Shown here piece after piece: positions 28,230 through 37,354 of a stretch of DNA of 64,000 nucleotides. The stretch covers positions 558,001-622,000 of the forward strand of contig NZ_CP048627.1 in the NCBI RefSeq assembly GCF_010669225.1. The letters are read 5' to 3'. The DNA comes from Megamonas funiformis (GTDB taxonomy: Bacteria; Bacillota; Negativicutes; Selenomonadales; Selenomonadaceae). The notes below the pieces were generated by a model. It did no database searches, had not been told where the DNA came from, and saw nothing but the letters and a program-made list of their open reading frames with translations. Each line of letters begins with the position of its first letter. Within the stretch, counting starts at the first letter, position 1. The translations under genes and the position numbers were made by a program.

Positions 28230-28872
28230 AACTTTAAAAATTTTATTAGCAGACGATCATAGTATATTGAGAACTGGTTTAAAGTTATTACTTTCTACTC
28301 AGAAAGATTTCAAGGTGGTAGCAGAAGCTTCTAATGGCAAAGAAGTTTTATCTTTACTAGATGATGGCTTAGAAGTAGATGTTATCTTATTGGATTTATC
28401 TATGCCTGTTATGAGTGGGCTTGATTGCTTACGTGAATTAAATAAAAGACAGAGTATTTCTAGTATAAATGTATTAGTATTGACTATGCACAATGAGCAA
28501 CAATATATCAAAGAAGTTATGCTTTTAGGTGCAAAAGGTTGTTTACGTAAAGATACATTAGATACAGAATTATTTAAAGCATTAAGAACTTTAGCTGAAG
28601 GAAGACGTTATTTAGCAGAAAATGATGCAAATAGTTTATTAGATAGTTTGATGTATATTCCACCGAAAAAAGAAAGCTTATCTTCACGTGAAGAAGAGGT
28701 TTTAAATTATATAGTTAGAGGATATTCTTTATCGGATATAGCACAAAAATTATGTTTATCTGTAAAAACTATTTCAACATATAAAACGCGAATAATGACT
28801 AAGCTGAACTGCAAACAGAATTCAGATTTAGTGAATTATGCTTTAAAGAATAATATTTTAGATAAGTATTGA
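28222..28872 (+). CDS. NarL/LuxR-type response regulator, now without its kinase
   Basis: About 216 residues. The receiver domain has the acidic pair in LLADDHSILRTGL, the phospho-acceptor Asp in VILLDLSMPVMSG (about 60), Thr in LVLTMHN and Lys in GCLRKDT. The C-terminal LuxR HTH has LSSREEEVLNYIVRGYSLSD and SVKTISTYKTRIM. All signalling residues look intact. Its neighbour kinase is cut down by the IS element, so phosphorylation would have to come from another kinase or acetyl phosphate. Transcription may now come from the IS or not at all. GAGAGGA is 9 nt before the ATG. Confidence 0.9.
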   Translation: MSRTLKILLADDHSILRTGLKLLLSTQKDFKVVAEASNGKEVLSLLDDGLEVDVILLDLSMPVMSGLDCLRELNKRQSISSINVLVLTMHNEQQYIKEVMLLGAKGCLRKDTLDTELFKALRTLAEGRRYLAENDANSLLDSLMYIPPKKESLSSREEEVLNYIVRGYSLSDIAQKLCLSVKTISTYKTRIMTKLNCKQNSDLVNYALKNNILDKY

Positions 28873-28950
28873 TTTTTTTGAATTTATTTTAGGGCAAATG
28901 TAGTGATTTTAGATTATTTTAGTGATAAGAATTAAAAGAGGCGAATTTTT

Positions 28951-29295
28951 TTGAAAGATATACGATTAATTATAGGTATAGTTACGATTATGCTTTTTGT
29001 ATTTGTGGCTTTTCAATCATGTGGAGCTTATGCCACAGTAAAAAGTAGTAATGGTATAGGTAATATAGGGATAATAATTTCTTTTGTGGCGTTGATTGCG
29101 GCTTTAATCTGTATAAATACAAGAGATGCTTATAGCGGAGCTTTTATAAGTGTTGTTTTTTATGCCTTAGCAGGTTTTTTAGGTTTGTTTAATTTTACAA
29201 ATCATAAAATCGTTTTTGTCTATGGTTTTATGTGTATAATGTTTTCTATTTTTTCTGTTTTAATAGGAATAAAACAGAAAAATGCTTCAAATTAG
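28951..29295 (+). CDS. Small four-helix membrane protein, unknown function
   Basis: A 114-residue protein with about four hydrophobic helices and little else. The first helix ends in a FQSCGAYA motif that I recall in unnamed small membrane proteins of Firmicutes. The start is TTG with AAAGAGG ten bases upstream. It stands alone, 78 bp after the response regulator, and is followed by a terminator. It may be a target of that regulator, but nothing in the sequence proves it. Confidence 0.65.
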   Translation: MKDIRLIIGIVTIMLFVFVAFQSCGAYATVKSSNGIGNIGIIISFVALIAALICINTRDAYSGAFISVVFYALAGFLGLFNFTNHKIVFVYGFMCIMFSIFSVLIGIKQKNASN

Positions 29296-29316
29296 TATTT
29301 TTAGGGATTTTTTATC

Positions 29317-29352
29317 AAGTGTATAAGTTTTTATGCTTATACACTTTTTTTA
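29317..29352 (+). terminator. Terminator after the small membrane protein gene
   Basis: AAGTGTATAAG pairs with CTTATACACTT around an 8-nt loop, followed by seven T. Confidence 0.9.
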
Positions 29353-29476
29353 TAAATATCTTTTAGTTATTTTAGTTAGATATTTGAGAAAATAGACAAT
29401 TGTAATATTTGCATTACTATATACAATGAAGTGTAAATATAGTAATATATTTATAAGTTGAATATTATGTTTTATT

Positions 29477-29504
29477 GAGGACTGTACAATATTGTACAGT
29501 CCCC
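29477..29504. promoter_or_regulatory. Perfect 24-bp palindrome before mfd
   Basis: GGACTGTACAATATTGTACAGTCC (29479-29502) is fully self-complementary, with one more G/C pair outside. It lies about 45 bp before the mfd start. It could be an operator for a dimeric regulator. It could also be a short hairpin, but no T tract follows and there is almost no loop. Confidence 0.5.
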
Positions 29505-29549
29505 TTTATCGTATTTAAAATAGTCAATAGAGAAAAGGTTGATAAATGA

Positions 29550-32500
29550 ATGAATATACTCTTTCCTGCATTAGCTAAAGAGGTAACTTTAACTAAGATA
29601 AATGAATGTTTTAATCAAGATTATGGTCAAAATTATATTTATGGCTTAGCAGGTACACAAAAACATATAGTTATTGCTAATGCATATAAACAGAATCCTA
29701 AAACGACAATTATTATTACACATAATCAAGATGGTGTAGAAGAATGGTATAATGATTTCTCTTCATTATTGCCAGAAGCATCTATTTGGGAATTGCCAGC
29801 ATTAGATGTCATGTCTGTAAGTGCTACAGCAAAAAGCTTAGAATTAAAAGCTAAGAGAATGAAAATTTTGGGAATGCTCACTAGAAAAGAGCCTGTCATT
29901 ATTTTAGCGACTACCAATGCTGCTATGCAAAAAGACATGTCTCGTCAGGATTTTGAAAATTCTAGTGTGCAAATAGAACTCAATAAAGAATACGAACATG
30001 ATAAAATTTTAGAACAATTAGTATCTTTAGGTTATGAACGTGTAGATAAAGTCGAACAAATAGGGCAATTCAGTGCTCGTGGTGGAATTATAGATATTTA
30101 TCCTATAAATTCAGATACGCCTATACGTATTGAGTTTTTTGACAGTGAAATAGAGTCCATACGTGAATTTGCTATAGATAGTCAACGTTCTTTGCGCAAT
30201 ATAGCTAAATGTGAAATCTTGCCATTGATGCAAATGGACGATACAGGCTCACCAGCTATATTTTTATCTTATTTAAATAAAGATTGTAATGTAATTTTAG
30301 ATGAACCACTACATTTAAAAGAAGCTGTTGAAGGCAGTATAAAAGAAAATCCTGAGATAAAAGAATTTGTCTATGACTGGAATTATATTTTAACTTCTGC
30401 AAAAAAGCATAATATTATTTATATGTCTTTGATGATGCAACGAATAGCAGATACAGAGCCAGAACAGCTCATCAGTGTAGCAGTAAAATCTACAGCACCT
30501 TTTCAAAAGCAGATGCATTTATTAGGTGAAGAAATTAAAAATTGGCTAGAACAAAAAAATGAAATATTGATTTGTTTGGGTGATAAAACAAAAATAGCAT
30601 ATTTACAAGATGTATTAGAACAACAAAAAATACCTGTATCACGAGAAAGTGAGCCGAAAGAATTATCCAAAGATAGAGTTACATTTATCGTAGGTTCACT
30701 TTTAAATGGTTTTGAATTCCCTCAATCTCGATTGGTGGTAATCACAGAAAAAGATATATTAGGTCGTCAAAAGAAAAAGTTAAGACCACGTCAATCGGGT
30801 AAAAATAAAAATGATAAAATATCTCATTTTAGAGATATAAATATCGGCGATTATGTTGTACATGTAAATCATGGTATTGGTAAATATCTAGGTGTGGAAA
30901 CATTGACAATAGGCAATGTTCATCGTGATTATTTACATATAAAATACAGCGGTACAGATAAATTATTCGTGCCAACAGACCAAGTGCATTTAATTCAAAA
31001 ATATATTGGTTCTGAAGGTGATGTGCCTCGTTTATCTAAGATGAATGGTACAGCATGGAAAAAAGCAAACGCAAAAGCAAAAGCTTCTGTAGAAAATATT
31101 GCTAAAGATTTAATCAATCTCTATGCAGAACGTAAGAATGGCAAAGGTTTTGCATTTGCTCCAGATACGCCATGGCAAAAAGAATTTGAAGATGCTTTTC
31201 CTTATGAAGAAACACCTGACCAATTAAAAGCGATAGCAGAGATAAAAGCAGATATGGAAAAACCTGTTCCTATGGATAGACTTTTATGCGGTGATGTAGG
31301 CTTTGGTAAAACAGAAGTAGCCATTAGAGCTGCTTTTAAAGCTGTAATGAGCAATAAACAAGTTGCTGTATTAGTGCCGACTACTGTATTAGTGCAACAA
31401 CATTATCAAACTTTTAGCAATCGTTTTAATGATTTTGGACCGAAAATCGGCATTATTTGTAGATTTAATAGCCCGAAAGAACAAAAGAAAGTTTTAGAAG
31501 ATTTGGCAACAGGTCAAATTGATATTTTGATTGGTACTCATGCTATTTTGAATGAGAAAAAAGTAAAATTTAAAGATTTAGGTTTATTGATTGTTGATGA
31601 AGAACAGCGTTTTGGCGTAAAACAAAAAGAAAAAATAAAACGCATAAGTAAAAATATCGATGTATTATCTTTGAGTGCAACACCTATACCACGTACACTG
31701 CATATGTCTCTTGTAGGTGCTAGAGATATGTCTGTTATCGAAACTCCACCACAGGAGCGTTTCCCTGTGCAGACTTATGTAATTGAAAATAATGATATGA
31801 TTATTAAAGATGCTATTAAGCGTGAAGTTCGTCGTGGCGGTCAGGTATATTTTATTTACAATAGAGTAGAAACTATAGATAAGATGTATTTGCATTTATT
31901 ATCTATGCTTCCTGATGTAAAAATAGGGATAGCTCATGGGCAGATGAGTGAAGAAGAATTAGAAAGAGCTATGCTCAATTTTTATGAAGGAAAATACGAT
32001 ATCTTATTGGCTACAAGCATTATTGAAAATGGTTTAGATGTATCAAATGCTAATACTATAATTATTTATGATGCAGATTATTTTGGTCTATCTCAGCTCT
32101 ATCAGATGCGAGGCCGTGTAGGTCGTTCAAAACAAATGGCATTTGCATATTTTATTTATCAGAAAGATAAAATCTTATCTGAAATGGCAGAAAAGAGATT
32201 ACAGGCAATAAAAGAATTTGCTCAATTAGGTTCTGGATTTAAAATTGCTATGCGAGATTTAGAAATTCGCGGTGCTGGTGATTTATTAGGTTCTCAACAA
32301 CATGGTCATATTTCTAGTGTGGGTTTTGAGATGTATTGTCGTCTATTAGAAGAAGCAGTAGAAACATTGCAAACAGGTAAAGAGCCAGAAAAAGTAGTAG
32401 AACCGATAATTGAATTGAAAGAAGATGCTTATTTAGATGGAGAATATATAAATGACGCCACTAATAAGATTGAAATTTATCAACGCATTGCAGCGATACG

Positions 32501-32879
32501 AACAGACGAACATGCAGACCAATTAGAGGAAGAATTAATCGACCGTTTTGGTGCATTGACTGAACCTGTAAAGAAAATAATGCAAGTAGCACGATTGAAA
32601 AATTATGCTCGTAAATTAAAAATAAAATCTATTATTGAAAAACCTGCTTTTGTGGAAATATATTTTGATAAAGCACCAAATATAGAGACAGAAAATATGC
32701 TTTTAGCGAAAAAGCAATTTGATAATCTATTAAAATTTGTGCCAAAACAAAATACGATACAGATAAAAATTACGCCAATAAATAAAAAACATATAATAAA
32801 TTTATGTTTAAAAGTAGTAAAAGTTTTAACAGGTGAAAAATTACAGAAGATGACTCTTAAAAAAGAGGAGAAAAAATAA
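29550..32879 (+). CDS. mfd: Transcription-repair coupling factor Mfd
   Basis: A 1109-residue SF2 translocase that removes stalled RNA polymerase and recruits UvrA. Order: UvrB-like N-terminal region (EQIGQFSARGGIIDIYP near 170-190), the RNA polymerase interaction domain (IGDYVVHVNHGIGKYLGVE), RecG-like motor with LLCGDVGFGKTEVAIRAA, DEEQRFG and SLSATPIPRTLHMS, and a C-terminal TRCF domain. Length is normal. The ATG at 29550 is preceded by AAAAGG. Its stop overlaps the next start codon (TAATG), so the truncated treR is translated from the same message. Confidence 0.97.
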   Translation: MNILFPALAKEVTLTKINECFNQDYGQNYIYGLAGTQKHIVIANAYKQNPKTTIIITHNQDGVEEWYNDFSSLLPEASIWELPALDVMSVSATAKSLELKAKRMKILGMLTRKEPVIILATTNAAMQKDMSRQDFENSSVQIELNKEYEHDKILEQLVSLGYERVDKVEQIGQFSARGGIIDIYPINSDTPIRIEFFDSEIESIREFAIDSQRSLRNIAKCEILPLMQMDDTGSPAIFLSYLNKDCNVILDEPLHLKEAVEGSIKENPEIKEFVYDWNYILTSAKKHNIIYMSLMMQRIADTEPEQLISVAVKSTAPFQKQMHLLGEEIKNWLEQKNEILICLGDKTKIAYLQDVLEQQKIPVSRESEPKELSKDRVTFIVGSLLNGFEFPQSRLVVITEKDILGRQKKKLRPRQSGKNKNDKISHFRDINIGDYVVHVNHGIGKYLGVETLTIGNVHRDYLHIKYSGTDKLFVPTDQVHLIQKYIGSEGDVPRLSKMNGTAWKKANAKAKASVENIAKDLINLYAERKNGKGFAFAPDTPWQKEFEDAFPYEETPDQLKAIAEIKADMEKPVPMDRLLCGDVGFGKTEVAIRAAFKAVMSNKQVAVLVPTTVLVQQHYQTFSNRFNDFGPKIGIICRFNSPKEQKKVLEDLATGQIDILIGTHAILNEKKVKFKDLGLLIVDEEQRFGVKQKEKIKRISKNIDVLSLSATPIPRTLHMSLVGARDMSVIETPPQERFPVQTYVIENNDMIIKDAIKREVRRGGQVYFIYNRVETIDKMYLHLLSMLPDVKIGIAHGQMSEEELERAMLNFYEGKYDILLATSIIENGLDVSNANTIIIYDADYFGLSQLYQMRGRVGRSKQMAFAYFIYQKDKILSEMAEKRLQAIKEFAQLGSGFKIAMRDLEIRGAGDLLGSQQHGHISSVGFEMYCRLLEEAVETLQTGKEPEKVVEPIIELKEDAYLDGEYINDATNKIEIYQRIAAIRTDEHADQLEEELIDRFGALTEPVKKIMQVARLKNYARKLKIKSIIEKPAFVEIYFDKAPNIETENMLLAKKQFDNLLKFVPKQNTIQIKITPINKKHIINLCLKVVKVLTGEKLQKMTLKKEEKK

Positions 32880-33265
32880 TGAAAAAATATGAAAGTATTT
32901 ATCATGATTTATTGGCTTTGATTGAAAATAATAAAATTAAAGCTGGAGAAAAATTGCCTAGTGAGTTTGATTTACAAAATAAATATCAAGCTTCACGAGA
33001 TACAATTAGAAAAGCATTATTATTATTATCTCAAAATGGATATATTCAAAAATCACAGGGAAAAAGTTCAATTGTATTAGATATCAATAGATTTAATTTT
33101 CCAGTATCAGGGCTTACTAGTTTTAAAGAAATTGCAAGTGATATAAAAGGCAAAGTTGAAACTATCGTGCATACTTGTGAATGTATTGAGCCAGATGAAG
33201 AAATAAAAAAATTATTGATGTTAAAAAGTGGTACTAAAGTTTGGTATATAGAACGTGTACGTAAA
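32879..33265 (+). pseudogene. treR: treR, N-terminal part of a GntR-type trehalose repressor
   Basis: The first 125-130 residues are a GntR-family repressor of the TreR type. The HTH has LPSEFDLQNKYQASRDTIRKAL, followed by the start of the UTRA effector domain (FPVSGLTSFKEIASDIKG ... VWYIERVRK). After ERVRK homology stops. The frame continues for about 17 unrelated codons to a stop at 33316 because the sequence passes out of frame into a trehalose-6-phosphate hydrolase gene. Most of the ligand domain is gone. It overlaps the mfd stop by one base and has GAGGAG before the ATG, so the stub is probably still made. It may bind DNA but cannot sense trehalose-6-phosphate normally. Confidence 0.8.
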
Positions 33266-33269
33266 AAAT

Positions 33270-34379
33270 ATCGTGCATTTTTGGATGGAAAAAGGCGTAA
33301 AAGGTTTTCGTTTTGATGTCATCAATTTAATCAGTAAGGCTGGTTTTGAAGATGATTTCTCTGTAGATGGAGATGGCAGAAGCTTTTATACAGATGGGCT
33401 ACGTATTCATGAATTTTTACAAGAATTAGCTAGAGATAGTTTTGCAAAAGACAAAGATATCATCACTGTTGGTGAAATGAGTAGCACTACTATGGAAAAT
33501 TGTTATAAATACGCTGGTGAAAAAACAGGCGAACTTTCTATGGTATTTACTTTCCATCATTTAAAAGTGGATTTTATGGGCAATGAAAAATGGGTACTTG
33601 TACCAACTGACTTTATGAAGTTGAAACAGTTGATTTTTGATTGGCAGATAAATATGGAAAAAAATAATGCTTGGAATGCTGTTTTTTGGTGCAATCATGA
33701 CCAGCCACGTGTAATATCTCGCTTTGGTAGTGATGATAAATACCATAAAGAATCAGGCAAAATGTTGGCAACATTGATACATTGTTTAAGAGGAACACCA
33801 TATATTTATCAAGGTGAAGAAATCGGAATGACTAATCCTCATTTTAAATCCATTGAACAATATCGCGATGTAGAAAGTCTAAATCATTATCAAATTTTAC
33901 AAGATAAAGGCATGACAAAAGAGCAAGCTTTGATGATTTTAGATGTACATTCCCGTGATAATTCAAGAACTCCTATGCAATGGGACGATAGTATAAATGC
34001 AGGATTTACAACAGGAACTCCTTGGATACAGACAGCAGATAATTATACTGAGATAAATGTAAAAAATAGTTTAGAAGATAAGGACTCTATTTTCTATTAC
34101 TATCAAAAATTAATTCAGTTGCGTAAAAATTATGATGTGATAGCTTATGGAGATATAAAACCATTACTTCGTGAAGATAAAAGAGTATTTGCTTATGAAC
34201 GCAATTATAAAGGTCAAAAATTAATTGTAATCTGTAATTTCTATCCAACAACATATGAAATAGAATTGCCATATGACCTTTCAAATTACAAATGCATATT
34301 AAATAATTATAAAAATGAAGCAAAAGCAAAAAAAATTGCATTAAAACCTTATGAAACCTTAGTTTATTGCAATCTTTGA
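33270..34379 (+). pseudogene. treA: treA/treC, C-terminal two thirds of alpha,alpha-phosphotrehalase
   Basis: About 365 residues of a GH13 trehalose-6-phosphate hydrolase, compared with about 550 in the full family. The sequence starts inside the barrel at FWMEKGVKGFRFDVINLISK, which contains the nucleophile Asp. It retains the acid/base Glu in ITVGEMSS and the third Asp in WCNHDQPRV, and the C-terminal beta domain. The N-terminal barrel strands and the first conserved region are missing, so an active fold is unlikely. The joint to treR is near 33262-33285. A deletion removed the rest of treR, the front of this gene and anything between them, probably the trehalose PTS gene. An in-frame ATG at 33255 lies in treR sequence and has no ribosome binding site. 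Confidence 0.82.
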
Positions 34380-34427
34380 TTGACAAATCACTTTTCTTGC
34401 TTTATATTTATAGTAATCACAATCCAT

Positions 34428-34466
34428 AGTAACCGCACGGTTTTCCACAGCGGTTACTTTTTTTCT
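34428..34466 (+). terminator. Terminator after the trehalose remnant
   Basis: AGTAACCGC pairs with GCGGTTACT around a 13-nt loop, followed by seven T. Confidence 0.9.
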
Positions 34467-34487
34467 GAAAGAAGTGGAAGGTATAAT

Positions 34488-35945
34488 ATGGGACAAATAA
34501 CAATTGTAGGCTTAGGACCAGGCGATTTTGGTCTTATTACTTTAGATACTTGGGATAAAATAACAAATACAGATAAATTGATTTTGCGTACTGCTATTCA
34601 CCCTACAGTAGCTGAATTAGATAAACGAAATGTAGTTTATACTTCTTGTGATGAATTTTATGAACAAGGGGCTTCTTTTGATGATGTGTATAATAGCATT
34701 GCTCAAAAATTGATTGAAGAAGCTAAAAATGGTCATGATGTAGTATATGCTGTTCCAGGTAGTCCACTTGTTGCAGAAAGAACAGTAGTGATTATCAGAC
34801 AAAAAGCCAGAGAAGCTGGTGTGAAATTAAACATCATGCCAGGTATGAGCTTTATGGAAGTTTTATATCAGCGCTTAAATATAGACCCTATTGATGGGCT
34901 TACTATTTTAGATGCTTGTGATTTAGAAAACTTGCCAAGTGAAATGCCATCAGCACTTGTAATCACGCAAGTATATAATCAGCATGTAGCTTCAGATACA
35001 AAATTGACTTTGATGGAAAATTATCCAGAAGATTATCCGGTAACATTCATTCGCAATTTGAGTTTGCCAGATGAAGAAATTCGCGAAATTCCTCTATATG
35101 AATTAGACCGTCAACCTCATATTGACCATTTGACAAGTTTATATATAGGAAAAATGCCAAAAAATGAGCAAACTTTTGATTTAGAGCCACTAGAAGATGT
35201 AGTAAAAACACTTCGTAGCCCAGGCGGTTGTCCATGGGATATCGTGCAGACACATAAATCTCTTCGTCGTAACTTGATTGAAGAAGTTTATGAAGTTATT
35301 GAAGCTATAGATTTAGAAGATGAAAAATTGCTCTGTGAAGAACTTGGCGATTTATTGATGCAAATAGTATTTCATGCTCGCATGGCAGAAGAAGCTAAAT
35401 TATTCTCTATGCAAGATGTTATCGATGGTATAACTGAAAAATTAATTCGCCGTCATCCACATGTTTTCGGTGATGTCGATGTAAAAGATGCAGGCGAAGT
35501 TTTAGCTAATTGGGAAGCTATCAAACAGGCTGAAAAAACAGAAAGAACTTCAATATTAGATGGTGTGCCAAAAGATTTACCATCACTTATGGCTGCTTAT
35601 AAATTACAACATAAGGCAGCAAAAGTAGGTTTTGATTGGCCAGATATTGATCCTGTATGGGATAAATTAGAAGAAGAACTTCGTGAATTAGAAGAAGCTA
35701 TTGTTGATGGACAAAAAGAAAAGATAGAAGAAGAACTAGGCGATGTTTTATTTACAATTGTAAATATTTCTCGTTTCTTAAAGATAGACCCAGAAGTGGC
35801 TTTAACTGGCACAAATCGCAAATTTAGAAGAAGATTTTCTTATATTGAAAAAAAAGTAAAAGCTAAACAACAAAATTGGGAAAGCTTGTCTTTGATTGAT
35901 TTAGATGAATTGTGGCAAGAAGCTAAACTTAAAGATGAAAAATAA
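34488..35945 (+). CDS. mazG: MazG family nucleotide pyrophosphohydrolase fused to a tetrapyrrole methylase-like domain
   Basis: About 485 residues, the YabN architecture. The N-terminal 220 residues are a SAM-dependent TP-methylase fold (ITIVGLGPGDFGLIT, VVYAVPGSPLVAERT). The C-terminal half carries two MazG all-alpha NTP pyrophosphatase repeats: LRSPGGCPWDIVQTHKSLRR with EEVYEVIEAI and EELGDLLMQIVFHA, then EEELGDVLFTIVNISRFL. It hydrolyses non-canonical NTPs. I start at the ATG 34488 (GGAAGG upstream). The frame extends to 34380 but passes through the terminator. HU follows in the same direction, an order known from Firmicutes. Confidence 0.93.
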   Translation: MGQITIVGLGPGDFGLITLDTWDKITNTDKLILRTAIHPTVAELDKRNVVYTSCDEFYEQGASFDDVYNSIAQKLIEEAKNGHDVVYAVPGSPLVAERTVVIIRQKAREAGVKLNIMPGMSFMEVLYQRLNIDPIDGLTILDACDLENLPSEMPSALVITQVYNQHVASDTKLTLMENYPEDYPVTFIRNLSLPDEEIREIPLYELDRQPHIDHLTSLYIGKMPKNEQTFDLEPLEDVVKTLRSPGGCPWDIVQTHKSLRRNLIEEVYEVIEAIDLEDEKLLCEELGDLLMQIVFHARMAEEAKLFSMQDVIDGITEKLIRRHPHVFGDVDVKDAGEVLANWEAIKQAEKTERTSILDGVPKDLPSLMAAYKLQHKAAKVGFDWPDIDPVWDKLEEELRELEEAIVDGQKEKIEEELGDVLFTIVNISRFLKIDPEVALTGTNRKFRRRFSYIEKKVKAKQQNWESLSLIDLDELWQEAKLKDEK

Positions 35946-35961
35946 TTAAATAAATGTAAAT

Positions 35962-36060
35962 AAGGACTTGATTAAGTCCTTATATGATGAGATAATAAGG
36001 TGGTTTTATAATCTCATCATATAAGGATTTAATGTTGTGAAATAATCCTTACAAAATAAG
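35962..36060 (+). promoter_or_regulatory. Competing hairpins between mazG and the HU gene
   Basis: Three hairpins share the same AAGGA/TCCTT bases. AAGGACTT pairs with AAGTCCTT (35962-35981). TCCTTATATGATGAGAT (35977-35993) pairs perfectly with 36011-36027. AAGGATT (36023-36029) pairs with AATCCTT near 36052. The first and second, and the second and third, exclude each other. No clear T tract follows, so a simple terminator is unlikely. Confidence 0.5.
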
Positions 36061-36164
36061 AGTTTTGCCGTAATTTATATATATATTAGACTCTTATTTA
36101 GAGGAAATACCTCTTTAGCGGCGAACAATTATATTTGATAATAATTTTAAAGGAGGCTATCTTC

Positions 36165-36440
36165 GTGAATAAATCCGAATTAGTAGCAAGTGTTGCTGAA
36201 GTAGCAGAATTAACAAAAAAAGATGCAGAAAAAGCTGTTAACGCTGTTTTTGCAAGTGTACAAAAAGCTCTTGTTGAAGATGACAAAGTACAAATTATTG
36301 GTTTTGGTACTTTCGAAGTTAGAACTCGTGCAGCTCGTAAAGGTCGTAACCCACAGACTGGCGAAACTATCGAAATTCCTGCTTCCAAAAACCCAGTATT
36401 CAAAGCTGGTAAAGCTTTAAAAGAAGCTGTAAATCAGTAA
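36165..36440 (+). CDS. hup: DNA-binding protein HU
   Basis: A 91-residue histone-like protein. It begins [23 protein letters not shown], has [21 protein letters not shown] (the beta-arm that enters the minor groove) and ends [19 protein letters not shown] chose the GTG at 36165, nine bases after a perfect AGGAGG; an upstream in-frame ATG at 36135 would add ten residues not seen in HU. It has its own terminator. Confidence 0.96.
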   Translation: MNKSELVASVAEVAELTKKDAEKAVNAVFASVQKALVEDDKVQIIGFGTFEVRTRAARKGRNPQTGETIEIPASKNPVFKAGKALKEAVNQ

Positions 36441-36470
36441 TTCTTAATTGAATAAACGTTAAGAAATGAT

Positions 36471-36518
36471 AAAGTCGAGTTTTTAATATCACGTGATATT
36501 TAGACTCGACTTTATTTT
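36471..36518 (+). terminator. Terminator of the HU gene
   Basis: The outer stem AAAGTCGAGT/ACTCGACTTT encloses a second palindrome, AATATCACGTGATATT. A T run follows. Confidence 0.9.
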
Positions 36519-36546
36519 TTAGAATGATGAAGAAATGGTGAAGTTT

Positions 36547-37305
36547 ATGGAGAAAATAGCTTTAATCACAGGTGGGACATCTGGTATCGGTCTTGAATGT
36601 GCTAAAAAATTTTTAGTAAATAAAATAAATGTGATTTTAGTAGGTAGAAATAAAGATAAATATATAGAAGCTAGAAAATATTTAAAATCATTTATCACAA
36701 AAGATGTATTTTGCGACTTTATCCAAGCAGATATCAGCAGTGCTAAAAATTGCAAGAGCGTCATAGATACAGTGATTGAAAAATATAAAAAACTAAATAT
36801 TTTAGTGAATAATGCAGGGATTTATCTGGAAAATGCTATTGAAGATGTAGAAGAAGATGAATTTGATAGAATTATGAGTATAAATTTAAAAGGAGCTTAT
36901 TTTTTATGTAAATATGCTGTTCCTCATTTGAAAAAACAAGGAGAGAATGCTTCTATTGTAAATGTATCTTCTGATGCAGGTATTAATGGAAATTTCTTTT
37001 GTAGTGCATACTGTGCTTCTAAAGGTGGTTTGACCGTATTTACAAAAGCTTTAGCCTTGGAATTAGCACCGTATAAGGTCAGAGCAAATTGTGTTTGCCC
37101 TGGAGATATAGATACACCACTTACGCGAAATCAATTTGCAGGTGATGTGGAGGAAGGCATAAAAGAAGCGAGTAGCTTATATCCTATAGGAAGAATAGGC
37201 AGACCAGAAGAGGTAGCAAATGTAATTTATTTTTTGGCAAGTCCAGAAGCTAGTTTTGTAACAGGGGCTGTATGGAGCGTTGATGGCGGAATTACAGCTT
37301 GTTAA
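36547..37305 (+). CDS. SDR family NAD(P)-dependent oxidoreductase
   Basis: About 252 residues, a classical short-chain dehydrogenase. It shows the cofactor motif [28 protein letters not shown] and the catalytic Tyr/Lys in [15 protein letters not shown]. The C-terminal [13 protein letters not shown] is typical of FabG-like enzymes. Substrate is unknown, and the isolated position gives no pathway clue. I start at the ATG at 36547 (GGTGAAG six bases upstream); an ATG at 36535 is also possible and would add four residues. Confidence 0.88.
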   Translation: MEKIALITGGTSGIGLECAKKFLVNKINVILVGRNKDKYIEARKYLKSFITKDVFCDFIQADISSAKNCKSVIDTVIEKYKKLNILVNNAGIYLENAIEDVEEDEFDRIMSINLKGAYFLCKYAVPHLKKQGENASIVNVSSDAGINGNFFCSAYCASKGGLTVFTKALALELAPYKVRANCVCPGDIDTPLTRNQFAGDVEEGIKEASSLYPIGRIGRPEEVANVIYFLASPEASFVTGAVWSVDGGITAC

Positions 37306-37307
37306 AT

Positions 37308-37352
37308 AAAAGCCACATTATATTAAATTTAAATAATATAATGTGGCTTTGT
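37308..37352. terminator. Bidirectional terminator between the SDR gene and metY
   Basis: AAAGCCACATTATATTA pairs with TAATATAATGTGGCTTT, with T-rich flanks on both strands. Confidence 0.9.
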
Positions 37353-37354
37353 TA

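Noticed and set aside
29546-29580. An ATG at 29546 as the mfd start.
   Set aside because: It is out of frame with mfd and runs to a stop after a few codons; the ATG at 29550 opens the conserved frame.
33255-34379. The hydrolase remnant taken as a complete gene beginning at ATG 33255.
   Set aside because: That ATG is inside treR sequence, has no ribosome binding site, and the product lacks about the first third of the GH13 barrel.
36090-36115. AGAGG/CCTCT hairpin before the HU gene as a terminator.
   Set aside because: Only five pairs, no T tract, and it would lie between a possible promoter and the HU gene.
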